Source: Salipiger marinus
Lineage (GTDB): Bacteria > Pseudomonadota > Alphaproteobacteria > Rhodobacterales > Rhodobacteraceae
DNA length: 64,000 nt
NCBI RefSeq assembly: GCF_900100085.1
Contig: NZ_FNEJ01000001.1
Span: 1 to 64,000 of the forward strand
Direction of reading: 5' to 3'
In this document: positions 1 to 8,895 of the stretch, piece after piece
Layout of the letters: every line of letters starts with the position of its first letter
Numbering within the stretch: the first letter of the stretch is position 1
The notes under the pieces: generated by a model
Seen by the model: the letters and a program-made list of their open reading frames with translations, nothing else
Told to the model about the DNA's origin: nothing
Database searches by the model: none
Position numbers and translations under genes: made by a program

Positions 1-580
1 ACACCGCCGCCGTTGACCCAATCTCAACACCTGCCGTGTTAATCACCGCCCCGATGCCGGTGGTCACGCCGCAGCCGATATAGCAGATCTTGTCGAACGG
101 CGCGTCGTCGCGGACCTTGGCCAGCGCGATTTCGGGCATCACCGTGTGATTGGCAAACGTGGAGCAGCCCATGTAATGATGAATAGGTGTCCCATCCAGC
201 ATCCGGAACCGGGTGGTGCCGTCGGGCATCAGGCCCTGACCTTGGGTGTTGCGGATCGCGGTGCAGAGGTTGGTCTTGCCCGACAGGCAGGACGGGCACT
301 GGCGGCATTCCGGCGTGTACAGCGGGATCACATGGTCGCCCGGCTTCAGCGTGGTCACGCCCTCGCCGACCTCGACCACCACGCCCGCGCCCTCATGCCC
401 CAGAATGCACGGGAAAATCCCTTCCGGATCCGCGCCAGAGCGGGTGAACTCGTCGGTGTGGCACAGGCCCGTGGCCTTGATCTCCACCAGAACCTCGCCC
501 GCCTTCGGGCCGTCAAGCTCAACCTCCATGATCTCCAGCGGCTGACCCGCTGCAAGGGCTACGGCTGCACGTGTCCGCAT
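1..580 (-). CDS. adhC: S-(hydroxymethyl)glutathione dehydrogenase / class III alcohol dehydrogenase (5' part)
   Basis: Oxidises S-hydroxymethylglutathione, the spontaneous adduct of formaldehyde and glutathione, with NAD+; a cytosolic zinc medium-chain dehydrogenase of formaldehyde detoxification. The first 193 codons are present and the gene runs off the left edge; the family is about 375 residues. Visible ligands are C40 (GLCHTDEFT) and H62 (LGHEGAG) for the catalytic zinc, C92/C95/C98/C106 for the structural zinc, and C170 (GCGVTTG), the third catalytic ligand. The GCGVTTG context and the four-Cys lobe are typical of class III. The ATG is preceded by GGAGAT at -10. It is divergent from serB, with about 140 bp between the two starts. 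Confidence 0.95.
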   Translation of the reverse strand, partial: MRTRAAVALAAGQPLEIMEVELDGPKAGEVLVEIKATGLCHTDEFTRSGADPEGIFPCILGHEGAGVVVEVGEGVTTLKPGDHVIPLYTPECRQCPSCLSGKTNLCTAIRNTQGQGLMPDGTTRFRMLDGTPIHHYMGCSTFANHTVMPEIALAKVRDDAPFDKICYIGCGVTTGIGAVINTAGVEIGSTAAV

Positions 581-721
581 GGGAACATCTCCTTGAAATG
601 AATTTCGTCCGAGTTGTGAAGCGGTTCGGCGTCCAACGCAACCACGGCTGCGGCATGTTCCGGGCTGGAAACGGCGCGCGGGCCGTGCCAGAAGCGCGGC
701 GTCATCTGCAGGAGGCTCCGC

Positions 722-1588
722 ATGGACATTGTCTCGCTTATCGCAAAACCCGGCGCGCTGGACGCGGCGCTGGTGGACAGCCTGCGCAACGCCTGGGGCG
801 GCGGCGTGGTGGTCTGGCTGTCCGAAGGCGAGGCGGCGGAATTCGCCCTGCTCGCCGCGCCGTCGAATTTTGACGCGGTGCGCGCGGATATCGCGGATCA
901 GGTCGATCTGAACCTGCTGCCCGCCGAGGGACGCCGCAAGGCCATGCTGCTGGCCGACATGGACAGCACGATGATCGAGCAGGAATGCATCGACGAACTG
1001 GCCGAGGAAGCGGGCGTGGGCCCGCATGTGAAGGCCATCACCGCCCGCGCCATGAATGGAGAGCTGGATTTCGAAGGCGCGCTGACCGAACGGGTGGCGC
1101 TGCTGAAGGGCCTGCCGGAGACGGTGATCGCCAAGGTGCTGGCGGAGCGCATCACGCCGATGCCGGGCGGGCGCACGCTGGTGGCGACGATGACCCGCGC
1201 GGGCGGCCATGCGGCGCTGGTGTCGGGCGGGTTCACCGCCTTTACCGAACAGGTGGCGGCCCGGATCGGCTTTGCCGAGCATCGCGCCAACACGCTGCTG
1301 GCCGAAGCGGGACATCTGACCGGCGAGGTGGCGCGGCCGATCCTTGGCCGCGAGGCCAAGGTGACGGCGCTGGAGGAGATCACCGCCCGGCTGGGAATCG
1401 CCGAAAGCGACGTGATCGCGGTGGGCGACGGCGCCAATGATCTGGGCATGCTGGACCGCGCCGGGATGGGCGTGGCCCTGCATGCCAAGCCTTCGGTGCA
1501 GGAACGCTGCGCGCTGCGGGTGAATCACGGCGATCTGACCGCGCTGCTGTTCCTGCAGGGCTATTCCCGGGCGGAATTTGCCGCCTGA
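722..1588 (+). CDS. serB: Phosphoserine phosphatase
   Basis: Hydrolyses L-phosphoserine to L-serine, the last step of the phosphorylated serine pathway, in the cytosol. It has 288 residues. The HAD motif I is DMDST (D79 nucleophile, D81 acid/base), motif II is VSGG (S168) and motif IV is [10 protein letters not shown] (D236, D240). The roughly 70-residue N-terminal part before the HAD core is the small regulatory-type extension seen in alphaproteobacterial SerB. GGAGG lies 7-11 bases before the ATG and fixes the start. It is divergent from the formaldehyde dehydrogenase gene and convergent with the asparaginase gene; a hairpin and a repeat box lie in the gap after it. Confidence 0.95.
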   Translation: MDIVSLIAKPGALDAALVDSLRNAWGGGVVVWLSEGEAAEFALLAAPSNFDAVRADIADQVDLNLLPAEGRRKAMLLADMDSTMIEQECIDELAEEAGVGPHVKAITARAMNGELDFEGALTERVALLKGLPETVIAKVLAERITPMPGGRTLVATMTRAGGHAALVSGGFTAFTEQVAARIGFAEHRANTLLAEAGHLTGEVARPILGREAKVTALEEITARLGIAESDVIAVGDGANDLGMLDRAGMGVALHAKPSVQERCALRVNHGDLTALLFLQGYSRAEFAA

Positions 1589-1621
1589 CCCGGCGCCGCC
1601 GCGCTGCAACACGCGAAGAGA

Positions 1622-1671
1622 CGAGGGGCTCTGCCCCTCGCGCTCCCCGGGATATTTCCGCCAAGAAGAAG
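1622..1671 (+). repeat. Composite intergenic element: GC hairpin plus GGGATATTT/AGAAGAAG box (single copy)
   Basis: A perfect 8-bp stem (CGAGGGGC at 1622-1629, GCCCCTCG at 1633-1640, 3-base loop) is followed by GGGATATTT (1649-1657), five bases, then AAGAAGAAG (1663-1671). The same order of hairpin then box recurs at 46682-46637 on the other strand, where the box is doubled into a long inverted repeat. Both copies lie between convergent genes. The hairpin could end serB transcription, although no clear T run follows it. This reads as a small dispersed repeat; its role is inferred. Confidence 0.5.
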
Positions 1672-1678
1672 GGGCGGA

Positions 1679-2686
1679 TCAGGCCTCGGGCAGCAGGCCG
1701 GGCGCGGGACGAATCTCTCCGGCGAGCAGGCCGCGGAAGTTGCGGATCTCGGGGTTGAGAAAGCGCTTCACGTCGGGATGGGCGGGGTCGGCCACGCCAA
1801 GCCGCACCAGCAGCGCCGCAATCGCGCATTCCGAGGCGCGGGTGGCGCCATCGACGATCTTCAGCGCGATGCCAAGGCCGCGCTGCGGCAGCATCGCCAC
1901 GAAAAACCCCTCGGCGCCGGTCTTGATGGCAACGGGTTCGGTGACCGCGCGCATCAGTAGGGTGCAGGCGCGTCCCTCGCCGGCGACAAGATCGGGATAG
2001 CTGTACATCGCCTCCACCAGCTGCGCGCCCGCCCGGCTCAGCGCGTCCGGTCGCTGATGCGCGCTGGCAAACCACGCCATGGCGCGAGCCATGCCATGCA
2101 TCGTGGTCGCAAAATTCGGCGCCGAACAGCCATCGATGCCGAAGCCGGGGCTGTGTTCGGCGGTCACCTCCTCGAAGGCGTCGCGGACGGCAAGCTGCAC
2201 CGGGTGGTCAGGCTCCACATAATCGGGGCCCGCGCCCAGATGCGCCGTCAGCGTCAGGAAACCCGTATGTTTGCCCGAGCAGTTGTTGTGCACCTGACAG
2301 GGCGCGCTGCCATCGAGGATCATCTGCCGCTTCAGCGCCGCGTCGCGGGTGGGCTGCGGGCCGCAGCGCAGATCGTCGTCGCCCAGCCCCAGATCCTCCA
2401 GCCACGCGTTGACGGCGGCCACATGCAGCGGCGCCCCCTCATGCGAGGCACAGGCCAGCGCCAGCTGCGGCGGCATCAGATGCCACGCGGCGGCGGCACC
2501 GGAAGCCACCAGCGGCAGCGCCTGAATCATCTTGGCGGAACTGCGCGGCAGGATCATCGCCTGCGGGTCGCCCCAGCATTCCACGATCTGGCCGCTGGCG
2601 TCACAGATCACCGCATGACCGGAATGCAGGCTTTCGGCCAGAGGGCCACGGTGGATTTCGGCCATGGGCGCGGGAAGGATGGTCAT
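1679..2686 (-). CDS. L-asparaginase, Rhizobium etli (ReAV) type
   Basis: Cytosolic asparaginase of the PF06089 class, unrelated in sequence to E. coli AnsA/AnsB; it should hydrolyse L-asparagine to aspartate and ammonia. It has 335 residues, the usual length. The residues reported for the R. etli enzyme can be matched by eye: a Ser-x-x-Lys pair at S49/K52, S81 in ASHEG, the NNCSGKHTGF motif with C136 and K139, C187 in GCSAP (a proposed zinc site with C136/K139), and K255 in IKTGAEG. The start ATG follows GGTGAGACC on the minus strand. It is convergent with serB and divergent from the IalB-like gene. The class call is firm; substrate preference is inferred from the family. Confidence 0.85.
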   Translation of the reverse strand: MTILPAPMAEIHRGPLAESLHSGHAVICDASGQIVECWGDPQAMILPRSSAKMIQALPLVASGAAAAWHLMPPQLALACASHEGAPLHVAAVNAWLEDLGLGDDDLRCGPQPTRDAALKRQMILDGSAPCQVHNNCSGKHTGFLTLTAHLGAGPDYVEPDHPVQLAVRDAFEEVTAEHSPGFGIDGCSAPNFATTMHGMARAMAWFASAHQRPDALSRAGAQLVEAMYSYPDLVAGEGRACTLLMRAVTEPVAIKTGAEGFFVAMLPQRGLGIALKIVDGATRASECAIAALLVRLGVADPAHPDVKRFLNPEIRNFRGLLAGEIRPAPGLLPEA

Positions 2687-2855
2687 GGTCTCACCTCACA
2701 AACGAGCGATATTCCGCCAACGGGGCTTTTTCGTTTCGTGTGTTTCAGGCTATTGTCCCGCCGTCGAGCATAAAATGGTTGCGCCGCACGACCCACCGGG
2801 ACAGGCAGGGCAGGCAGGGCGGAACATGGGGCAAGGACGGCTGGAGGCTGCAGGT

Positions 2856-3389
2856 ATGAAGTCAATTCTCGGGGGAAGTCTGGGAAGCGTCCTTCTGGCG
2901 CTGAGCATGACGGTCGCGTCGGCGCAGGAGGAAAGCACGAACCGTGTGAATGCCATCACCGACTGGTCGGTGTTCGAAGGCAACAGCCCGCGCGAATGCT
3001 GGGCGGTGACCACCTATAAGGAAAGTCTGAACACGGACGAATCGGGTCAGCCCAAGGCGGTGTCGCGCGGCGACATCCTGCTGATGGTGTTCTACCGTCC
3101 CGAAGCCGGGGTGACCGGGCAGGTGACCTTTACCGGCGGCTATCCGTTTGCGCCGGGCTCCACCGTGGAGATGGCCGTGGGCGACTCCACCTTTGCCCTC
3201 GCCACCGATGGCGACTGGGCCTGGCCCGCGACGCCGCAGGAGGATGCGCAGGTGGTGGCCGCGATGAAGCGGGGCGCGGATGCGGTGCTGACCGCCCGGT
3301 CCAGCCGCGGCACCATCACCAAGGACACTTTCTCGCTGCTGGGTTTCACCGCAGCGGTGGAAGACGCGCAGAAGCGCTGCTCTGGCTGA
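2856..3389 (+). CDS. IalB (invasion-associated locus B) family exported protein
   Basis: A 177-residue exported protein. A Sec signal peptide (MKSILGG..., cleavage after ASA near residue 22) precedes a domain with the IalB-family pattern: RECWAV, VSRGDILLMV, a GGYPFAPGS turn, and a C-terminal FSLLGFTAAVEDAQKRC with a pairing Cys. The family is common in alphaproteobacteria and was named from Bartonella; its biochemical role is not established. The frame is open upstream to 2664, but the ATG at 2856 is chosen because it begins the signal peptide and follows GGAGG at 2843-2847. It is upstream of rlmN on the same strand, with 126 bp between them. Confidence 0.8.
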   Translation: MKSILGGSLGSVLLALSMTVASAQEESTNRVNAITDWSVFEGNSPRECWAVTTYKESLNTDESGQPKAVSRGDILLMVFYRPEAGVTGQVTFTGGYPFAPGSTVEMAVGDSTFALATDGDWAWPATPQEDAQVVAAMKRGADAVLTARSSRGTITKDTFSLLGFTAAVEDAQKRCSG

Positions 3390-3515
3390 GGTTGGCGGGG
3401 CGCCACTGCCCTGCCCTGCGACGGAGAGAAGGAAGGGGGGACGCGGCTGCGCGTTCCCTTTGTGCTTTTGGGGCGAATCCTGTATGGGGTTGGCTTCTTT
3501 TCCGAGGATGACGTG

Positions 3516-4706
3516 ATGACCACGACTGCACCCATCACCCAGGACGTGCTGACGATCCCCCGCAAGCTGCCCGAAAGCGGCAAGGTGAACCTGATCGGGC
3601 TCACCCGCGACGCGCTGCGCGCTGCGCTGATCGAGGCCGGCACTCCGGAAAAACAGGCGAAGATGCGGGTCAACCAGATCTGGCAGTGGCTGTATCACTG
3701 GGGCGTGCGCGATTTTGCCGCCATGACCAATCTGGCCAAGGACTATCGCGCGCTGCTGGCGGAGCGCTTCGTGATCGAGCTGCCGGAGATCGTGTCCAAG
3801 CAGGTCTCTGCGGATGGCACGCGCAAATATCTGGTGCGCATCGCGGGCGGGCACGAGGTCGAGGTGGTCTATATTCCCGAGGAGGGGCGCGGCACGCTCT
3901 GCGTCTCCTCTCAGGTGGGCTGCACGCTGACCTGCACCTTCTGCCATACCGGCACGCAGAAACTGGTGCGCAACCTGACGGCGGGTGAAATCGTCGGCCA
4001 GATCATGCTGGCGCGGGACGATCTGGGCGAATGGCCCGAACCCGGCACGGCGCGGGACGAGACCCGGCTTCTGTCCAACGTGGTGCTGATGGGCATGGGC
4101 GAGCCGCTTTACAATTTCGAGCATGTGCGCGACGCGATGAAGATCGTGATGGATGGCGAGGGCATCGCGCTCAGCCGCCGCCGCATCACGCTGTCGACCT
4201 CGGGCGTGGTGCCCGAGATCGCGCGCTGCGCCGAAGAGATCGGCTGCCTTCTGGCGGTCAGCTTTCACGCCACCACCGATGAGGTGCGCAACGTGCTGGT
4301 GCCGATCAACAAGCGCTGGAACATCGAAACGCTGCTGGCAACGCTGCGCGACTATCCGCGGCTGTCCAATTCCGAACGCATCACCTTCGAATATGTCATG
4401 CTGAAGGATGTGAATGACAGCGATGCCGATGCGCGGCGGCTGGTGAAGCTGATCGCGGGCATTCCGGCCAAGATCAACCTCATCCCCTTCAACGAATGGC
4501 CCGACGCGCCCTATCAGCGGTCGGACTGGGCGCGGATCGAAGCCTTTGCCGACATCATCTACAAGGCGGGCTACGCGTCTCCGATCCGCACGCCGCGGGG
4601 CGAGGACATCATGGCGGCCTGCGGGCAGCTGAAATCCGCCACGGAACGGGCCCGGAAATCCCGCGCCCAGATCGCCGCGGAAGCGGGGCTCGACGGGGCG
4701 GCCTGA
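3516..4706 (+). CDS. rlmN: Dual-specificity RNA methyltransferase RlmN
   Basis: Radical-SAM enzyme that methylates C2 of A2503 in 23S rRNA (and A37 of some tRNAs). It has 396 residues. The 4Fe-4S motif CxxxCxxC is C136/C140/C143 ([12 protein letters not shown]). The two mechanistic cysteines are C129 ([10 protein letters not shown]) and C369 near the C terminus (IMAACGQL), the latter being the residue transiently methylated in E. coli RlmN. An upstream in-frame ATG at 3462 would add 18 unconserved residues; the ATG at 3516 has CGAGG at 3503-3507 and starts the family N terminus. A short imperfect hairpin lies directly after the stop (4707-4740). Confidence 0.96.
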   Translation: MTTTAPITQDVLTIPRKLPESGKVNLIGLTRDALRAALIEAGTPEKQAKMRVNQIWQWLYHWGVRDFAAMTNLAKDYRALLAERFVIELPEIVSKQVSADGTRKYLVRIAGGHEVEVVYIPEEGRGTLCVSSQVGCTLTCTFCHTGTQKLVRNLTAGEIVGQIMLARDDLGEWPEPGTARDETRLLSNVVLMGMGEPLYNFEHVRDAMKIVMDGEGIALSRRRITLSTSGVVPEIARCAEEIGCLLAVSFHATTDEVRNVLVPINKRWNIETLLATLRDYPRLSNSERITFEYVMLKDVNDSDADARRLVKLIAGIPAKINLIPFNEWPDAPYQRSDWARIEAFADIIYKAGYASPIRTPRGEDIMAACGQLKSATERARKSRAQIAAEAGLDGAA

Positions 4707-5059
4707 GAGTTCCGGCTTAGGACTCGGAAAATCCGAACTCAGGCAGCACGGACGCCACGCCCTGACGCCTGTTCCTGTTCGAACGGCGGCATCATGCGAC
4801 ACAGGGTCTTGAGCAACATGGCCCGCCTGTGCCCGTCGTGGCGCGGGCGGGTGCGACTGGTTTGGCGGCATCGCGCGAGGGGCTACGCTTTGGCTAGGAT
4901 AGCGTGGCCCGGAGCGGTCTGCGGGGGCAGCTTAGCCTGCGGGCGTTCGAGAAATTCCCCCATAAATTTCAGTTTTTTGTCTGGCGCGCCGCGCTTGTGC
5001 TGAACCCCACTGCCGCGAGGCTAAGCGAGAACGCGGCGCGGCCCGGTCAGGGGTGACCG
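4707..5059. other. Gene-poor stretch downstream of rlmN
   Basis: No convincing gene in either direction. It starts with an imperfect hairpin right after rlmN (GAGTTCCGG 4707-4715 against CCGAACTC 4733-4740, one bulged base; an inner TCGGA/TCCGA stem is an alternative), plausibly part of the rlmN 3' end. At 4951-4970 an A/T-rich inverted repeat (GAAATT, 8-base spacer, AATTTC) is followed by six T at 4973-4978, unlike the GC-rich surroundings. The only open frame here (4794-5003, plus) codes for an Arg-rich, low-complexity peptide and is not believed. The stretch abuts a LysR relic and looks like a deletion scar. Confidence 0.5.
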
Positions 5060-5425
5060 GCTCAGAACAGGAGCGGGAGGACGCGCTGGCTGAGGCCATG
5101 ATGGTTGTCACCCCGAGGGCAGACCTGCCGCCTGCGACTGGTGCCGAAGAGCTGGGCCAGCTGCATCGGCGCGAGGAAGGCGAGATCAGGCTCCAGTGTG
5201 CCAAGACCGCTCGCCACCAGTTCTGCCGCGCAGCGGGGCTCACGGAGGGTCGCCGGGCTGAGGAGGATGCCCAAGGCCGCGCAGGCTCTGGCCACGAGCG
5301 GCCTCGTTGTTTGCGACCATCGCGAAAGGGGGCAGCTGCCCAGCCTCGGGTTCTGGCTCCAGATTCTCGCCATTGTCCGCAAAACTGTCCCGGTGCGCCG
5401 GGATGCCCGGGTGCGAGATGTGCTG
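5060..5425 (-). pseudogene. Remnant of a LysR-family regulator effector domain, frameshifted
   Basis: Read on the minus strand, two frames in succession spell the C-terminal half of a LysR substrate-binding domain. From about 5370 to 5315 the kinase frame reads LEPEPEAGQL...MVANNEAA, like the strand before the conserved Gly-Leu-Gly-Ile motif. After a frame change near 5310, a second frame reads VARACAALGILLSPATL, then AAELVASGLGTLEPDL and SRRRQVCPR, like the GIxxLP...LASGxLVxLxPD...SRRxxSPRV end of LysR proteins. No DNA-binding half is present. The hybrid kinase runs into this debris in frame. Seen by pattern only; at least one frameshift is required. Confidence 0.45.
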
Positions 5426-7948
5426 CAGCGCGCGCCGGGTCACCTGCCAGACTGGCAGGAGCCGATCCAATGCGTCGGGCGCGGGCGGCTGTCCTGCGCG
5501 GGCCAGATCCTCCTGCCTACGCAGGGCGGCATGCAGTGCGCTGGCCCCGAAGACAGCGGCAGAGCCCGACATGCGATGCACCAGTGCTGCGTAGCGGTCG
5601 GGGGCAAGACCCCGTGACAGCATCTCGGCCAAATCCGCGAGCGCGGCTTCGGTCTCCTGCAGGAACCGGCTGCGCAGGTCACGGAAGGCCTTTGGCCCGA
5701 GCGCCTCCTGTGCGGCCTGCAGCACGGCAATGTCGATGACCTGATCCTCCGCCTGATCGGCATCCACGGCAGAGGCCAGCGGCTCGACCTCGGCCAGTAT
5801 GGCGGCAAGCGCCTTCCATGTGATCGGCTTGGTCAAGGTATGCGTCATGCCCGCAGCCTGAAATCGCGCCATGTCCTGCGGGAGGGCATGCGCGGTCAGC
5901 GCGATGATGGGGGTTGCGGCATTGGGCCCCTGCCCTGCGCGAATCCGGCGCGTCGTCTCGATGCCGTCGAGTCCGGGCATGCTGATATCCATAAGGATCA
6001 GGTCATGTTGTCGTGCTTCAGCCAGATGCAGGCCGCTGGCGCCATCCTCCGCCTCTGTCACCTTATGGCCCATCTTGCGCAACATCGCCGTCGCGACCAG
6101 CCGGTTCACGGGATTATCCTCCACCAGCAGGATCCGGCACGGTCGCAGCGGCGGCGGCGAAGCAGGCACCGGCGGGCGCAGGGCCGCGGCGGGCGCAGGC
6201 GGCGCGGGCAGACGCAGCGTGAAGGTGGTGCCCTGCCCCGGCATGCTGTCGACCAGAACCTGTCCGCCCATGCCTTCGACCAGCCGCCGCACGATGCCAA
6301 GCCCAAGTCCCGTTCCCTCTGCGGCCCGCATGTAAGAACTGTCCAGCGTGACAAAATCTTCGAAAATCCGGTGAAGCTGGTCAGGGGGTATACCGATCCC
6401 CGTGTCGCTGACCTGCAGCTCCAGATCTTCGCCGCGGCGTGCGACATCGACGCGGATCTCGCCGTTTTCGGTAAATTTGACCGCGTTTCCGACAAGATTC
6501 ACCAGCGCCTGCCGCAGCCGCTGGGCGTCGCCCAGAACACTCTCTTCGGCCAGAGCGGGATCGGTGAGCTTCAGCGCCAGAGCATTGCCTCGCGCCGCGG
6601 CGGCCGCGCGCAGCGCATCCACCACCTCCGCCGCCAGAGCCCCGGGCACATACGGCTCCTGCGCGAAGGAAAACCGCCCATGTTCCAGCCGGGACAGATC
6701 CAGCACATCATTGACATGGCTCAGCAACATGTCGCCAGAGCGGCGCAGAATGCTCAGATATTCCTGCTGGTCGGGGCCCAGATCGGTGGTGGCCAGAAGT
6801 TCCAGCGCACCGATCATGCCATTGAGCGGCGTGCGCATTTCATGGCTCATGACGGCAAGAAAACTCGCCTTGGCCTTTTCGCCGGCAACGGCGCGGTCGC
6901 GCGCCACCACCAGTTCCTCCTCGGCAGCCAGTTGCGCCACGATGTCCCGCAGATAGATCACCCGCAGCACGTTGCCATGCCGTTCGGACAGGGTCACGGA
7001 CAGTTCCACCGGAAACCGCGTGCCATCTGCGCGCAGCGCTTCGCCGCGCACGCGGCCCCGGCCCGCCAAGGCGGCGAGCCCCGCCTCTGCCGATTCGGCG
7101 CAGTCCGGAGGAAACAGCAGCTGCGAGGCCCGCTCACCCAGAACGCGGGCGCGAGATAGGCGGAACAGCGTCTCGGCCGCGCCGTTGAAATCGAGGATGC
7201 GACCGGCCCCGTTGGTCACCACGATCCCGTCCAGCGAGGTGGAGACCACCGCCGCCAGCCGGTGATTCGCCATCTGACGGTGGCGTGCCTCGTCCCGCGC
7301 CACATACATCAGCCGCAGCAAGGCCGCGACGCCCAGCGCCAGAGCCAGAACCAAGGCCGCGGCCAGCAGCGTGACGCGAATCAGCGTCCGCATCACCTTG
7401 TGTCGCTGCGCATCGGCCCGTTCGGAAAACACCCGCACCCCGGTCAGCGAGATCTGCCGCACCTCGGGGCGCAGCGCACTGACCTTTCGGCGAAGCTCCG
7501 GCAGCGCCGCGACCAGACCGGAGTCGAGCCCATCCATCAGCGGCACGCTCTCCGCGAGAAAACGCCTGATCGCGGCATAGGACAGCTGCGCGCGCGGATC
7601 GGCGGCCAGCGGCGCATAGACCGCACCGTCGGCCACTGTCGCAAAGCGGCTGTAGAAAATGTCGAACCGGCGGCGCAGATCCTCCAGCGGCAGGGCGCTG
7701 CGCGCCACCCCCAGCGCCATCTCCAGCCCGTTGAATTCCACCTCGACCTGCGCCAGCGACCATTGCGTGCTGTCGGAATTTGCTGTGGCCAGAGACTGGA
7801 TTTCCTTGGCGGCATCGCGGCTTAGCAGCATGATACCGCTGATGCACAGCGCGATCAGGGGTGCGCTCAGCAGCACCCAGCGCCAGCGCGGCGGCGACCG
7901 GTCCCAGAGCCCCGGCACCTTCATGGCCTTGGGATTCGCCCGCGGCAC
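5240..7948 (-). CDS. Hybrid sensor histidine kinase (PAS, HisKA, HATPase, receiver, HPt) with aberrant C-terminal tail
   Basis: An inner-membrane hybrid kinase of 902 residues. TM1 (about 24-43) and TM2 (about 190-212) flank a periplasmic domain. A PAS domain follows (about 230-335), then the HisKA box SHEMRTPLNG (H369), HATPase N box (NLVGNAVKF, N484/N488) and G box (DTGIGIP), a receiver with phospho-acceptor D654 (LILMDISMPG, K707), and an HPt domain with H791 (LVHRMSGSAAVFGA). The HPt ends near residue 842. The last 60 residues (5240-5422) do not belong to an HPt and instead resemble part of a LysR effector domain, so the 3' end is probably a fusion scar. The start is at 7948, or at an internal ATG eight codons later. 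It is divergent from a LuxR-type regulator, its likely partner. Confidence 0.9.
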   Translation of the reverse strand: MPRANPKAMKVPGLWDRSPPRWRWVLLSAPLIALCISGIMLLSRDAAKEIQSLATANSDSTQWSLAQVEVEFNGLEMALGVARSALPLEDLRRRFDIFYSRFATVADGAVYAPLAADPRAQLSYAAIRRFLAESVPLMDGLDSGLVAALPELRRKVSALRPEVRQISLTGVRVFSERADAQRHKVMRTLIRVTLLAAALVLALALGVAALLRLMYVARDEARHRQMANHRLAAVVSTSLDGIVVTNGAGRILDFNGAAETLFRLSRARVLGERASQLLFPPDCAESAEAGLAALAGRGRVRGEALRADGTRFPVELSVTLSERHGNVLRVIYLRDIVAQLAAEEELVVARDRAVAGEKAKASFLAVMSHEMRTPLNGMIGALELLATTDLGPDQQEYLSILRRSGDMLLSHVNDVLDLSRLEHGRFSFAQEPYVPGALAAEVVDALRAAAAARGNALALKLTDPALAEESVLGDAQRLRQALVNLVGNAVKFTENGEIRVDVARRGEDLELQVSDTGIGIPPDQLHRIFEDFVTLDSSYMRAAEGTGLGLGIVRRLVEGMGGQVLVDSMPGQGTTFTLRLPAPPAPAAALRPPVPASPPPLRPCRILLVEDNPVNRLVATAMLRKMGHKVTEAEDGASGLHLAEARQHDLILMDISMPGLDGIETTRRIRAGQGPNAATPIIALTAHALPQDMARFQAAGMTHTLTKPITWKALAAILAEVEPLASAVDADQAEDQVIDIAVLQAAQEALGPKAFRDLRSRFLQETEAALADLAEMLSRGLAPDRYAALVHRMSGSAAVFGASALHAALRRQEDLARAGQPPAPDALDRLLPVWQVTRRALQHISHPGIPAHRDSFADNGENLEPEPEAGQLPPFAMVANNEAARGQSLRGLGHPPQPGDPP

Positions 7949-8030
7949 CGGCGACGGCGACGGACAGCTGGCATGGGGGGCATCGCGGGCGGGCTCCTGA
8001 CTCGAAGACTGCCCCCTTGTCGCCCAGAAG

Positions 8031-8093
8031 CCTTACCAAAGCGCAAAGACCTGATCGGCAGATTTTCTGACGCAAGGAAACCAAAAGGTAAGG
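8031..8093. promoter_or_regulatory. Inverted repeat in the divergent kinase/regulator promoter region
   Basis: CCTTACC at 8031-8037 and GGTAAGG at 8087-8093 form a perfect 7-bp inverted repeat, 49 bases apart, near the middle of the 193-bp gap between the divergent kinase and LuxR-type regulator genes. The half-sites could be operator arms or chance; no strong -35/-10 pair was recognised on either strand. Confidence 0.3.
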
Positions 8094-8141
8094 ACTGGGG
8101 GCCATACAGAGGGTCGGGAAGACGATGACAGGACATGACAC

Positions 8142-8744
8142 ATGCGCATTCTGGTTGCAGACGATCACGACCTGGTGCGCGAAACGCTCGCGGCCTTCCT
8201 GCGCGCCGAAGGGATCGAGGAGGTCGAAACCGCCGCCGACCTTGACGACGCGCTTCAGAAGGTGGCGGAGCAGGACGGGTTCGATCTGGTGCTGCTGGAC
8301 TACAACATGCCGGGCATGGGCGGCCTGTCCGGCATGGACCGGATGCGCGCAGCGAACGGCCAGCGCCCCGTGGCGCTGCTGTCGGGCACCGCTACGCCCG
8401 ATATTGCAGAGGCAGCGATCCGCAGCGGCGCCGCCGGGTTCATTCCCAAAACGCTGCCTGCCCGCACCATCGTCAGCGCCGCCCATGTCATGGCTGGCGG
8501 AGAGATTTTCGCGCCCTACCGCTTCATGACGCAGGAGCCAAAGGGCAAGGGGGCGGACCTGACCTCACGCGAACGCGAAGTGCTGCGCGGTCTGTGCGAG
8601 GGGAAATCGAACAAGGAAATCGCGCGGGATCTCGACCTGCAGGAGGTGACCATCAAGCTTCACGTCAAGACGCTGAGCCGCAAGCTGGAGGCGCGCAACC
8701 GCACCCATGCCGCCATGATCGCGAAGGAGCTGAACATCGCCTGA
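8142..8744 (+). CDS. LuxR/NarL-family response regulator
   Basis: A 200-residue two-domain transcription regulator. The receiver domain (1-115) has the acidic pocket ADDHD (D7/D8), phospho-acceptor D53 (LLDYNMPG), S81 and K103 (FIPKT). The C-terminal LuxR helix-turn-helix (about 138-198) carries LTSREREVLRGLCEGKSNKEIA and the recognition helix region VTIKLHVKTLSRKL. It is divergent from the hybrid kinase with 193 bp between starts, which makes a phosphorelay from the kinase HPt H791 to D53 likely. The start ATG is the only one that keeps the first beta strand of the receiver. Target genes are unknown. Confidence 0.92.
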   Translation: MRILVADDHDLVRETLAAFLRAEGIEEVETAADLDDALQKVAEQDGFDLVLLDYNMPGMGGLSGMDRMRAANGQRPVALLSGTATPDIAEAAIRSGAAGFIPKTLPARTIVSAAHVMAGGEIFAPYRFMTQEPKGKGADLTSREREVLRGLCEGKSNKEIARDLDLQEVTIKLHVKTLSRKLEARNRTHAAMIAKELNIA

Positions 8745-8895
8745 CCTGTCGTTTCCACCAGTTTCCAGTCCCGGCGCTGCCTTTGGACAGGCACTTGCCC
8801 CGGCCATGACCGGAAACCGTCGCCTCGCCCTTGCCACCAGCCGGTTGCAAGGTCACCTTCATCCCTCAGGAAGAGGGGAAGGAGACTGGCAGCGC

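Noticed and set aside
4794-5003. 69-codon plus-strand frame after rlmN
   Set aside because: Arg-rich composition, no ribosome site, no recognisable motif.
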